A DNA stretch of 64,000 nucleotides from Bin80 sp026709335 (GCA_965200825.1 OZ241385.1:1426001-1490000), one strand, 5' to 3'. Shown: positions 44,602-52,099, numbered from the stretch's first letter. Notes: generated from the sequence alone by a model not told the origin. A program made the numbers and translations.

Positions 44602-45315
44602 TTGAACAAAACTAATTTTATCGTGAAGCACATAACACGCATCATACGAAAAGATACACGACGGCGTACTGCCCTGAGCCGCTTTGACGCACTTCAGGAC
44701 ATGCCCGACGAAGACCTGATGGAACACTTCCAGGCTGGTGTCGTGGAGGCGTATAACATCCTCTGGGAGCGTTGGACCGGTCCCCTGGTCAATTTCCTGT
44801 ATCGGTTTACAGGAGATAAAAAAGCTTGCGAAGATCTGATTCAGGAAACTTTCCTTCGTGTATATCGCAACAGACATTCATATAAACGAATTGCTAAGTT
44901 TTCTACTTGGCTCTACACGATTGCAGGAAACCTCGCAAAAACGGAGTACCGCAAACGTAGCAGGCGACGTATGGACTCAATTCAATCATTTAATCGTGAT
45001 GGAGAAGAGTTCGAAATGCCTCTTCCTGACGAAACGTTTTTGCCTGATAAGCATGCAGAAAGTGCTCTTCAAGATCATTTCATTCAAAATGGGCTCCTTG
45101 CTATGCCAGATCATTTTCGCGAGGTCGTCATCCTGCGTGATATCCAGCAACTCAGTTATGAAGAAATTGCAATTATCACCGGCCTACCAATGGGAACCGT
45201 GAAAAGCCGAATCAATCGAGGACGCACCAAATTGCAAGACCTCCTGAGAGGGATATACCCCTTCGAGGAAGAGGAGGAGCAAGATGAAGAAGCAGCTCTT
45301 CCCGAATTTGCCTAA
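44602..45315 (+). CDS. ECF-type sigma-70 family factor, second of two paralogues
   Basis: 237 residues from a TTG at 44602; a GTG at 44623 (KHITRIIRKD) aligns better with the start of the paralogue and may be the true start. The first ATG is at 44701, inside the conserved part. Region 2: DEDLMEHFQAG, EAYNILWERW, LIQETFLRVYRNR, FSTWLYTIAGNLA. Region 4: MPDHFREVVILRDIQQLSYEE with TGLPMGTVKSRINRGR. The tail is acidic (PFEEEEEQDEEAA), unlike the first copy. Large stretches match the paralogue (NRHSYxRIAKFSTWLY). No anti-sigma gene is next to it. Confidence 0.9.
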   Translation: MNKTNFIVKHITRIIRKDTRRRTALSRFDALQDMPDEDLMEHFQAGVVEAYNILWERWTGPLVNFLYRFTGDKKACEDLIQETFLRVYRNRHSYKRIAKFSTWLYTIAGNLAKTEYRKRSRRRMDSIQSFNRDGEEFEMPLPDETFLPDKHAESALQDHFIQNGLLAMPDHFREVVILRDIQQLSYEEIAIITGLPMGTVKSRINRGRTKLQDLLRGIYPFEEEEEQDEEAALPEFA

Positions 45316-45339
45316 ACCTGCCGTTTTAGACAGGTCAAA

Positions 45340-45435
45340 CTAGCCGGTGAGTTGAGCCAGGATTGTCAGGGCGGCGACAACACCCCCCAGTATGGCAAGC
45401 GCGATAATTATGTTCTTGCGTTGTTTGCGGTTCAT
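45340..45435 (-). CDS. Single-membrane-segment small protein, 31 aa
   Basis: Too short for routine calling. From the ATG at 45435 it reads MNRKQRKN, then a hydrophobic helix (IIIALAILGGVVAALTILAQL, residues 9-29), ending TG. A basic N-terminus followed by one hydrophobic helix is a classic membrane microprotein. It points toward the end of the second sigma gene. The function is unknown; the composition makes it more likely real than a chance frame, but no ribosome binding site was seen. Confidence 0.45.
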   Translation of the reverse strand: MNRKQRKNIIIALAILGGVVAALTILAQLTG

Positions 45436-45552
45436 GTTCTCAGAGGTTTTTGTACCCAATAAAAGCTATTCCGTCCAATTTTGCAAAATTCAATGCGGGA
45501 AGTGTGATAGCCATTGGCTTACTTTCCCATGAATTCCAATATACTTAATTCA

Positions 45553-46431
45553 ATGGCATCATTTCAATTTTTCCAGGTAGACGCGTTTACAGATGTAGCA
45601 CTCCGTGGAAACCCTTGTGCCATTGTACTTGACGCTGATTCGCTTAAAAGCGATCAAATGCAGGCTATAGCACGCGAACAGAATTTATCAGAAACAGCTT
45701 TTATTCTCCAGTCGGATCAAGCCGATGTTCGTGCCAGATATTTTACGCCATTCCAGGAGATCCCGCTCGCAGGACATCCCACCATTGCATCAATTCACAT
45801 CTTGGTAGAATCTGGACGTATTCAGCTTACCGAGCCGAAGACTACGATTTCACTGGAACTTGAGGCAGGCATTGTATCGGTTGACGTCCTGACTTCCCCC
45901 GGAAACCCAACCGAAATCGTGATGACACAATTGAAATCTCAGTTCCTTTCCATTGTGCCTCCCGATCAGGCTACATCTGCATTTGGCTTATCATCAACGG
46001 ATTTGATTCCTGAAAAACCTGTGCAGGTTGTAAGTACCGGAACTCCACAATTGATGTTGCCCGTCCGGGATGTAAATATTCTCGATAAAATTCAAGTGAA
46101 TATAGCCTCCCTGAAACAGCTAAGCAGCGACTTCCAATTCTTTAGTGCCCACCTGTTTTCGGTCAGTAATACGGAATCATTTGCACGCCATTTTGCCACT
46201 CCCCCCGATGTATTTGAAGATCCATTCACAGGAAGTGCTACCGGCGGAATGGGAGCCTATCTCTGGCATTATAACCTCATCAGTCAGCCTACATTTGTTG
46301 CTCATCAGGGGGCTTGGATAAAGCGTCCCGGCCAAGGGCGAGTTACAATACTTGGCCCACGTAATAATATTTCTGCGGTTCAAGTTGGCGGACGGGCAAT
46401 CACAGTGATTACAGGCACACTCTATATCTAA
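45553..46431 (+). CDS. PhzF family protein
   Basis: 292 residues from the ATG at 45553 (ASFQFFQVDAFT is the usual family start); an ATG eight codons earlier and a TTG at 45514 are alternatives. PhzF enzymes are diaminopimelate-epimerase-fold isomerases. RGNPCAIVLDA, the catalytic Glu in QNLSETAFI, RYFTPFQEIPLAGHPTI (in parts) and DPFTGSATGGMGAYLW are family blocks. The substrate is unknown; no phenazine genes are present. It precedes the PLP enzyme by 10 bases, so they are likely co-transcribed. Confidence 0.9.
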   Translation: MASFQFFQVDAFTDVALRGNPCAIVLDADSLKSDQMQAIAREQNLSETAFILQSDQADVRARYFTPFQEIPLAGHPTIASIHILVESGRIQLTEPKTTISLELEAGIVSVDVLTSPGNPTEIVMTQLKSQFLSIVPPDQATSAFGLSSTDLIPEKPVQVVSTGTPQLMLPVRDVNILDKIQVNIASLKQLSSDFQFFSAHLFSVSNTESFARHFATPPDVFEDPFTGSATGGMGAYLWHYNLISQPTFVAHQGAWIKRPGQGRVTILGPRNNISAVQVGGRAITVITGTLYI

Positions 46432-46441
46432 TCGGAATTAC

Positions 46442-47599
46442 ATGACCCAAGCCATCGATACCCAACTCATCCATGCAGGAGAAGATCATCGGATAGAGGG
46501 AGCAATACGTATGCCAATATTCCAAACTGCCATGTTTGAGCATGATGATGCTCCTCTGAGATATGTACGCTATAATAATACACCAAACCAAAAAGTACTC
46601 AACCGCAAACTTGCAATCCTGGAAGGAGCAGAAGAAGCATTGGTTACAGGAAGCGGAATGGCTGCAATCAGTGGAGCCATTCTTGCAACGCTGAAGCCAG
46701 GTGAACACCTCCTTGCCCAAAACAGCCTCTATGGAGGTACCTTCAAGTTTGTTCGAACCTTGCTGACCGATCTCGGAGTCAAAGTGTCTTTCTTTGATGC
46801 AGATGCACCAAATACGTGGGATGAATTACTGCAGTCAAATACCCGAGCAATTTATGTCGAGTCTATTACAAATCCACTTGTCCAAGTTTGCGATCTGGAA
46901 AAAATTGTTGAATTTGCCCAGGCAAACAAGCTGACCTCACTCATTGACAATACATTCGCGACGCCTTTCAATTATCGAGCAGCGGAAGCCGGATTTGATC
47001 TTTCGCTCCACAGTGCAACAAAATATCTGAACGGGCACTCTGACATTGTTGCCGGTGTAATTATTGGAGTAGGAGATCATGTTCGTAAAGCTGGAAAGAA
47101 TTTAGTACATCTCGGGGGAGCGTTGGATCCTCATGCCTGTTATTTATTGCACCGGGGAATCCAGACTTTTGCCTTGAGGATGCGACAACATAACGCAACT
47201 GCGTCTGCATTGGCAAAATTTCTTGACTCCCACGACAAAGTCGAACACGTCTATTATCCTGGACTAGCCTCTCATCCCCAACATCAACGGGCAACTCGGC
47301 TCTTTCAGGGATTCAGCGGGATGTTAAGCCTTGAATTAAAGGGTGGCCTGGCGGCAACTGAAAAACTCATCGAGCAACTCCAGATTCCTGTCTTTGCCCC
47401 CAGCCTCGGAGGAGTTGAATCTCTTATGACTCGCCCGGCAATCAGCTCTCATGCTGGACTCACTCCACAGGAGCGCGAAATTGCAGGAATTCGTGATTTC
47501 CTCCTTCGTATTTCGGTGGGAATTGAAGATGCCCAAGATTTGATAACAGACTTTCAGTCTGCCTTGATTCAGATACACAATGATCATACATCATCCTGA
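46442..47599 (+). CDS. Cys/Met metabolism PLP enzyme (cystathionine beta/gamma-lyase or synthase type)
   Basis: 385 residues of fold-type I trans-sulfuration enzymes. DTQLIHAG at the N-terminus, RYNNTPNQKVLNRKLA (~42), GSGMAAISGA (~74), YGGTF (~98), VESITNPL (~140), DNTFATP (~166) and HSATKYLNGHSD with the PLP lysine K194 are all present. ESLMTRPA, then SHAGL, near the C-terminus is typical. The family's exact reaction (synthase, gamma-lyase or methionine gamma-lyase) cannot be set from sequence alone. It follows the PhzF gene and ends 45 bases before a strong hairpin. Confidence 0.9.
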   Translation: MTQAIDTQLIHAGEDHRIEGAIRMPIFQTAMFEHDDAPLRYVRYNNTPNQKVLNRKLAILEGAEEALVTGSGMAAISGAILATLKPGEHLLAQNSLYGGTFKFVRTLLTDLGVKVSFFDADAPNTWDELLQSNTRAIYVESITNPLVQVCDLEKIVEFAQANKLTSLIDNTFATPFNYRAAEAGFDLSLHSATKYLNGHSDIVAGVIIGVGDHVRKAGKNLVHLGGALDPHACYLLHRGIQTFALRMRQHNATASALAKFLDSHDKVEHVYYPGLASHPQHQRATRLFQGFSGMLSLELKGGLAATEKLIEQLQIPVFAPSLGGVESLMTRPAISSHAGLTPQEREIAGIRDFLLRISVGIEDAQDLITDFQSALIQIHNDHTSS

Positions 47600-47643
47600 T
47601 TCTTTGGGTATCACTTCGCAATGTTGAATATGAGATGATATCA

Positions 47644-47678
47644 ACTCATAAAAGAAAGTGGCCCTTCTTTTTATGAGT
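47644..47678. terminator. Likely bidirectional terminator
   Basis: actcataaaagaa (47644-47656) pairs with ttctttttatgagt (47665-47678) with one bulged base, giving a long AT-rich stem with a short loop. The position, 45 bases after the PLP enzyme stop and between converging genes, fits a transcription terminator usable from both sides. Confidence 0.55.
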
Positions 47679-47737
47679 GGGTAGACTGTCTCTGGAAGTC
47701 TTCGGGGTAAAGATCTGGCCCTCCGAGATAGAAGTAG

Positions 47738-47864
47738 ATTGCATTGGCAAATCATTCTTTATTTCGGAATCCTCGTGCACGGACATTTGACGGTTTTGAC
47801 CCGGCTGTTGAGGTTCTCCGCTGGATCATTAATGACATTGAGACTGACGGTATTGATAATTCTC
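47738..47864 (+). pseudogene. Possible short gene remnant ending at MITE copy B
   Basis: The frame starting at 47738 reads IALANHSLFRNPRARTFDGF, then DPAVEVLRWIINDIETDGI, and enters the MITE-like repeat. LFRNPRA followed by a helix is reminiscent of the end of TIGR02391/Ymh-type abortive-infection proteins, but the match is slight. Stop codons lie immediately upstream, so it can only be a fragment. Low confidence. Confidence 0.2.
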
Positions 47865-47962
47865 GAGGTTCTTGCAAAACCTCTGTTTTCAGATGAAAAG
47901 ATTCCCTCAGGTGCTTCCAGGGCAATGTATACGCTCAATTTCAGGGGTTTTGCAAGAGGTTC
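47865..47962 (-). repeat. MITE-like repeat, copy B (98 bp, both ends present)
   Basis: Left end GAGGTTCTTGCAAAACC; right end read inward GAACCTCTTGCAAAACC (14 of 17 identical). The interior, read on the minus strand, aligns with copies A and C (ttgagcgtatacattgc, agcacctgagggaatctttt, tctgaaaacagaggttttgc). No open frame. The termini resemble IS5-group ends, so it may be mobilised by such a transposase in trans; this is inference. The flanks share only TC. Confidence 0.8.
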
Positions 47963-48112
47963 TCCATAAATGATTCTTGATCGTTTTGGCTCCTTTCTCA
48001 ATCCGGAAAAGGCCTATAAGTTTTCTCCTAAACTAGCCCATGTAAAATGAAATGAAAGAACGCACTGAATGTACAGGCCACCTCAGACATTATTGGAGAT
48101 CACCTTCTCTCG

Positions 48113-49138
48113 TCACCTCAAAGATACAATAAACTGGTAAACCTCCACGAAAGGGTTGGGCAACTCTCCCCTGCCATCTAACCCCGGTTGAACTACCCGG
48201 TAGACAAAGCCGTTTTCACCATGAATGAATAAAGATTTAAGCCCAAAGTCCTCCACAACAAGTTCCCCATCTTTGGTAAAGACTTGGTACCCTGCAAAGC
48301 CCTCTCCCCGATCTCCACCTATATATTGGATCATAATTGCTTCTTCGGTAAGCTCAAATAAGCTGAATTGACCTGTCTTTCCCTGATAATCTTTTAAGGC
48401 TTTAGAAAGTCGATTGACATCAGAAGGTAGATCTTTTTTAGGGAAGTTGAACCAAGAGTTATGCTTATATATTTTCTTTATAAACGTACCATCTATTTGA
48501 TACTTTAGGATGCCCGGCTCGCCAGCTGAAGTATAGAAAATATTCTCACCATCAGCTATCAACCCTCCATTAGAAAAGCGATCTTCCGAATTAGGAAACT
48601 TGGTTGGCGGCAATTTGATCTCTTCAAGGGTTTTTCCGATAGAACTCATACGTTTCAGTTTTCTATCTGGCCAAAATACCATGCCATACAATATGCCATC
48701 CGGTCCTGTATCAAAAAATTGTGCCCCAGAAAAATTTCGATCAGTATTTCCCATACATGATCCTTCATTGGTAAATCGATAACCCCATTGCCCCGACATA
48801 TTGTTCAAAACAAGGATAAAATCACTTCCTACAAATCTAGCGCCTCTTGGACTGAAAGTGAACCCTGGATGGCATACAGATGGATTCAACGAAGCTTCAA
48901 GTGTGCCGGTTGAGTCGAAAAGCAAGACCTGTTCGCCTATCCTATCGGTTATAAGCAAGCGGTCAGCCGAATCTACGTCGATTTGATCAATCGTGGCGAT
49001 AATCAGTGTATCCGGTTTGTCAAACTTGACAACATGCACCTTTTTGAAATGCTTGAAATCAACTGTAAACATGTCTTGCGCATGCGCGCTCAATGCACTG
49101 AAAAAAAACGTAGACAAAAAGAATGCAAGTCTCTTCAT
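48113..49138 (-). CDS. 6-bladed beta-propeller exported protein
   Basis: 341 residues with a signal peptide (1-21, ending AHAQ). Repeated segments with DSADRLLITDRIGEQVLLFDSTG (in parts), DTGPDGILYGM and DGENIFYTSAGEPGILKY are blades of an NHL/6-bladed propeller of the kind common in Bacteroidota (DUF5128-like). Probably a periplasmic or surface binding protein with unknown ligand. It lies 96 bases after the small Cys-rich membrane protein gene on the same strand. In Bacteroidota such propellers often accompany short Cys-containing peptides. Confidence 0.75.
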   Translation of the reverse strand: MKRLAFFLSTFFFSALSAHAQDMFTVDFKHFKKVHVVKFDKPDTLIIATIDQIDVDSADRLLITDRIGEQVLLFDSTGTLEASLNPSVCHPGFTFSPRGARFVGSDFILVLNNMSGQWGYRFTNEGSCMGNTDRNFSGAQFFDTGPDGILYGMVFWPDRKLKRMSSIGKTLEEIKLPPTKFPNSEDRFSNGGLIADGENIFYTSAGEPGILKYQIDGTFIKKIYKHNSWFNFPKKDLPSDVNRLSKALKDYQGKTGQFSLFELTEEAIMIQYIGGDRGEGFAGYQVFTKDGELVVEDFGLKSLFIHGENGFVYRVVQPGLDGRGELPNPFVEVYQFIVSLR

Positions 49139-49234
49139 ACTCCAAGGGATGGAAGGATTAAAACTGGATTATCAAGCTCGGTCAGAGATTCAAGTTTCTA
49201 TGGACCTAGCACACCAACTTTCTGAATACTAACA

Positions 49235-49543
49235 CTATCCTCCTCCATACCGAAAACAAGCTCCTCGCCACTTCCATGTACAATCCGTCCCTGGTCCGTT
49301 GCAGGAGGCACGATAACAATCGGGCTTATATTCCATCCGCCCACTATTATCCACACTAATACAGCCTTGACGAACATCTAAATCGTATGAAGGAACCCCG
49401 AATTGCTCGGCATCCAGAGGACGAACATTCGTGAAGAGAGCTATCAGTCCTATGGATACGACAGCTACAATGAGCAAAAATTTTACCGTTCTAAGTGTGC
49501 AAAGAATCAACCTAGTCAAGTATAGTGTTGGTGGAGCTTCCAT
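49235..49543 (-). CDS. Small membrane-anchored Cys-rich protein, 102 aa; promoter side cut by ISL3 copy 2
   Basis: From the ATG at 49543: MEAPPTLYLTRLILCTLRTV, a membrane segment (FLLIVAVVSIGLIALF, about 22-37), then a mature part with Cys in RQGCISV, KPDCYRASCNGPGTDCTW and RGACFRYGGG. The frame continues into the insertion sequence, but the family-like start is this ATG, which overlaps the 8-bp target site. The layout (anchor plus Cys-rich tail, next to a 6-bladed propeller) recalls NVEALA-type peptides, without clear sequence identity. The insertion separates it from its native promoter. Confidence 0.6.
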   Translation of the reverse strand: MEAPPTLYLTRLILCTLRTVKFLLIVAVVSIGLIALFTNVRPLDAEQFGVPSYDLDVRQGCISVDNSGRMEYKPDCYRASCNGPGTDCTWKWRGACFRYGGG

Positions 49544-49547
49544 TTTT
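49540..49547. repeat. Target site duplication of ISL3 copy 2, left
   Basis: CCATTTTT at 49540-49547 is repeated exactly at 50836-50843 on the other side of the element. Eight bases is the ISL3 value. Confidence 0.92.
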
Positions 49548-50835
49548 GGTTCTGTAGGGTTTTGTATGAAATGATTAAATTCAAGCTGAATCAAATATAG
49601 AAATTTCATGACAAAGGAATTTATGAATGCGGTGATGCGGGACTCGTTAGGACTTGACTCCGAGTGGCAAGTTGACGAGGTCACCTTTAACCCGAAGGAG
49701 CGACGAATTGATGTTTATCTTTCGCATTCGGGGCAGAACCTGATCTGTCCAGAGACGGGAGAACCCGGAGTATTTTATGACCGTCGCAGGGAGCGCGTAT
49801 GGCGTCACTTGGACTGGTTTCAGAGCGTTTGTTATATTCATTGCAGACTTCCACGCGTGAAGTCTTCTGCGGGGATCAAAACGATGGAGATTCCCTGGAC
49901 GGATCCATCAAGTCATGCGACGCATTCGTTTGAGAGCTGGGCGATAGAGATCCTGCGGGTGAACAAGAATCAGACCAAAACGGCCGGGTTGATCCGCTGC
50001 TCATTTGATCAGGTTCATGCGTTCATGCACCGGGGGGTTGAGCGCGGAATGAAGCGAAGGAAGCTGGAAGCAGTCGCTCATGTGAGCGTGGATGAGAAAG
50101 CCCTCCGGCGCGGGCATGTCTATGCAACGATCGTTTGTGATTCGACCCGTGGTGTGGTGCTTGATGTCGGGGAAGGGCGGACGAAAAAAGGCACGATCGC
50201 ACTCTTAGAGCGCATTTTTGAAGACCTAAAAGAGAAAGTAGAGACGGTCTCCATCGATATGTGGAAAGCCTTCATTGGAGCGGTCAAAACCGTTTTTCCC
50301 GAGGCGGCCCTGATCCACGACCGGTTTCATTTGATCCAGTATCTCAATACAGCGCTGAACAAGGTTCGCCAGCGTGAAGTGAAAACCCATCCGGAAGAAT
50401 TGAAGGGGAGCCGATTTGCACTGTTGAAGAACGAGAAGAATCGCACCAAAACGCAGGAAGAGATCTTCAAGATCATCCAGGAAGCCAACCTGGAAGTCAG
50501 TGTAGCCTGGCGATTGCGAGAAGACTTCAAAGCCCTCTTTAACAGCACCTCTTTCGCCGAAGCAAAGAAAGATTTTGATCTCTGGATCAAAAGCGTGGAA
50601 ACCGCAGGGGTGAAAGAAGTCATCAAGATTGCAGAGATGTTCAGAGAACATTATGAGGGAGTCTGTAACGCGCTTTGCCATCCACAATCCAATGCGATCG
50701 CTGAACGTATGAATGGGAAAATTCAAGAGATCAAAACCATCGGAAGAGGATACAGAAGGTTTGAAAACTTCAGAGTCGCAATTCTCTTCTTCTGCGGAGG
50801 TCTAGATCTCAAACCACACAAAGCCCAGTAGAACC
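49548..50835 (+). mobile_element. ISL3-family insertion sequence, copy 2 (1288 bp, intact)
   Basis: Same length, ends and orientation as copy 1 at 23590-24877, with no difference found by eye. It is flanked by a perfect 8-bp duplication CCATTTTT. Intact inverted repeats and transposase plus the perfect duplication indicate a recent insertion. It lies against the start codon of the leftward 102-residue protein gene. Confidence 0.96.
49608..50831 (+). CDS. ISL3-family transposase (copy 2)
   Basis: 407 residues, identical to the copy 1 transposase, with catalytic residues D162, D217 and E366 and the N-terminal Cys motif (C47, C75, C79). It should be active and could supply transposase to both copies. 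Confidence 0.96.
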   Translation: MTKEFMNAVMRDSLGLDSEWQVDEVTFNPKERRIDVYLSHSGQNLICPETGEPGVFYDRRRERVWRHLDWFQSVCYIHCRLPRVKSSAGIKTMEIPWTDPSSHATHSFESWAIEILRVNKNQTKTAGLIRCSFDQVHAFMHRGVERGMKRRKLEAVAHVSVDEKALRRGHVYATIVCDSTRGVVLDVGEGRTKKGTIALLERIFEDLKEKVETVSIDMWKAFIGAVKTVFPEAALIHDRFHLIQYLNTALNKVRQREVKTHPEELKGSRFALLKNEKNRTKTQEEIFKIIQEANLEVSVAWRLREDFKALFNSTSFAEAKKDFDLWIKSVETAGVKEVIKIAEMFREHYEGVCNALCHPQSNAIAERMNGKIQEIKTIGRGYRRFENFRVAILFFCGGLDLKPHKAQ

Positions 50836-50843
50836 CCATTTTT
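50836..50843. repeat. Target site duplication of ISL3 copy 2, right
   Basis: CCATTTTT, matching 49540-49547 exactly. Confidence 0.92.
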
Positions 50844-50872
50844 TAAGTGGGTAAGAACTTCGAATTAGAAAT

Positions 50873-51194
50873 GAACCTCTTGGGAAACTCTCGAAATTGA
50901 GTATAAACCAGCTACTCCCACTAAGCCGTAACTTCACTTAAAATGGGAGATTCTGCCTTTATTTTTAGAAAATTGGAGGCCGTTTTTAACCAAAATTCAT
51001 GCCTCCCGCATGTTTTTGTAGCAGAATCATTATTGAAGTAGCAGAAATACAAACAATCCACAGGCCATTTCCCTGAAAATCTTGATTTTGATGAGCATAA
51101 AACGAGTTAGTGGGAATCCCTGAGTACAAACATTGCTCTGAAAGTACCTGAAGGAGTCTTTTCTGTCTGAAAACAGAGGTTTTGCAAGAACCTC
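50873..51194 (+). repeat. MITE-like repeat, copy C, interrupted by a 214-bp element
   Basis: The left part 50873-50908 (GAACCTCTTGGG, then cgaaattgagtataaac) and the right part 51123-51194 (agtacaaacattgctctg, then gtctgaaaacagaggttttg and caagaacctc) together make the same element as copies A and B. The interruption is the element at 50909-51122. The outer flanks carry a 4-bp duplication AAAT (50869-50872 and 51195-51198), as expected for a transposed unit. Confidence 0.75.
50909..51122 (+). mobile_element. 214-bp non-coding element nested inside MITE copy C
   Basis: The ends are CAGCTACTCCCACTAA and, read inward from the right, CAGGGATTCCCACTAA (13 of 16 match). The flanking 9-mers agtataaac (50900-50908) and agtacaaac (51123-51131) differ at one base and fit a 9-bp target duplication. 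No open frame spans it, so it is a MITE-type element. CAGG-type termini with 8-10-bp duplications are known for the ISAs1 family, but this assignment is tentative. Confidence 0.65.
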
Positions 51195-51198
51195 AAAT

Positions 51199-51365
51199 GT
51201 TTAAGTTTTCTGTAACGCAGTAGGTTCGTCTGTATAGGGAATCCTCCACTGATCTGTTGATATGCCAGCAATATCCGTGCCATGCCCTGTCCAGCGGGTT
51301 GATCAACAGTTCTGAAACCAGGGAGGTATTGACTGTTTACAGAGCTCGATCAGGCGAGGCATATT
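51199..51365. other. Short spacer after the mobile zone
   Basis: Nothing recognisable between MITE copy C and the end of the leftward 92-residue gene. Confidence 0.4.
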
Positions 51366-51644
51366 TCAATTTGGAAACCAGCCCGGTATGCCCTCATCCT
51401 CTAAAATCTCAAGATCCTGGACCGCAAACCATCCCTCATTCTCCATCCCATTACTATTCGTATATACCTCTGAACTGTCTCCTGACACTTCGATATCTAC
51501 CACCAGTGCAAGATCCTTTTGCATGCCTGGCGAAACTTCGACCTTGGCCGCCACGTCGGCTACACGACCAGATACTACCCCAATGGCAATGCCCTCATGG
51601 GTATAAAGATGGACGCGAACCCGCTTACCCAAAAGGCCATACAT
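51366..51644 (-). CDS. Hypothetical small beta-rich protein, 92 aa
   Basis: Not recognised. GKRVRVHLYTHEGIAIGVVSG and ADVAAKVEVSPGMQKDLALVVDIEV alternate polar and hydrophobic residues as in a small beta barrel (SH3- or OB-like), and the tail is acidic (DLEILEDEGIPGWFPN). No signal peptide. It follows the 142-residue exported protein gene by eight bases and ends the minus-strand run. Confidence 0.6.
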   Translation of the reverse strand: MYGLLGKRVRVHLYTHEGIAIGVVSGRVADVAAKVEVSPGMQKDLALVVDIEVSGDSSEVYTNSNGMENEGWFAVQDLEILEDEGIPGWFPN

Positions 51645-51652
51645 GATCCAGC

Positions 51653-52081
51653 CTATTCCTCAGTAGGAGTCGCCGTAATCGGAGCACTTATGTCAGATTC
51701 AACGAGATATAATGTCCCACTCATACCCTCTTCACTAAGTACTAAAGAACCTTCTATTTCTCCATAATCAGATTGTGGAATTGAAAATGAGAAGGTTTGT
51801 GTCTCCGTATCAAACTCAACTTTCTCTGTCTGAACAACATCCACCTCTTCTCCTACATCTGCCATAATGGTGGCATCAAGTCCCGTTTCTGTTTCTACTA
51901 CCATGATCTTTCCAGTAAAAACACCGTCGGAGGAGTCAACGATATAGTCCCAGCTACCGACAACAGGACTTGCGGGATCAGAGGCCACTTCTTGTCCAAA
52001 CGATAAGCTTACACCAAGGGGTGGTAGAACAAATAATATGAGAAAGGAAAATACTATCGTTTTTGGTGTAATAATGCGCAT
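51653..52081 (-). CDS. Hypothetical exported protein, 142 aa
   Basis: A signal peptide (IVFSFLILFVLPPLGVSLSFG, cleavage near GQ) precedes an acidic beta-rich domain: VVGSWDYIVDSSDGVFTGKI, ETQTFSFSIPQ, then EIEGSLVLSEEGMSGTLYLV. This pattern resembles small lipocalin-like or 'heme-binding-like' barrels but no family is certain. It lies between a Gfo/Idh/MocA gene (18 bases) and the 92-residue gene (8 bases), all co-directional. Confidence 0.65.
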   Translation of the reverse strand: MRIITPKTIVFSFLILFVLPPLGVSLSFGQEVASDPASPVVGSWDYIVDSSDGVFTGKIMVVETETGLDATIMADVGEEVDVVQTEKVEFDTETQTFSFSIPQSDYGEIEGSLVLSEEGMSGTLYLVESDISAPITATPTEE

Positions 52082-52099
52082 AATTTCAAGTATTTATTT

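Larger units (their letters stand above)
47600..48112. other. Spacer with terminator, gene remnant and MITE copy B
   Basis: 513 bases between convergent genes. It holds the hairpin at 47644-47678, a possible gene remnant at 47738-47864 and the MITE-like repeat at 47865-47962, each listed separately. The remaining ~150 bases up to the beta-propeller gene show nothing recognisable. Confidence 0.5.
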
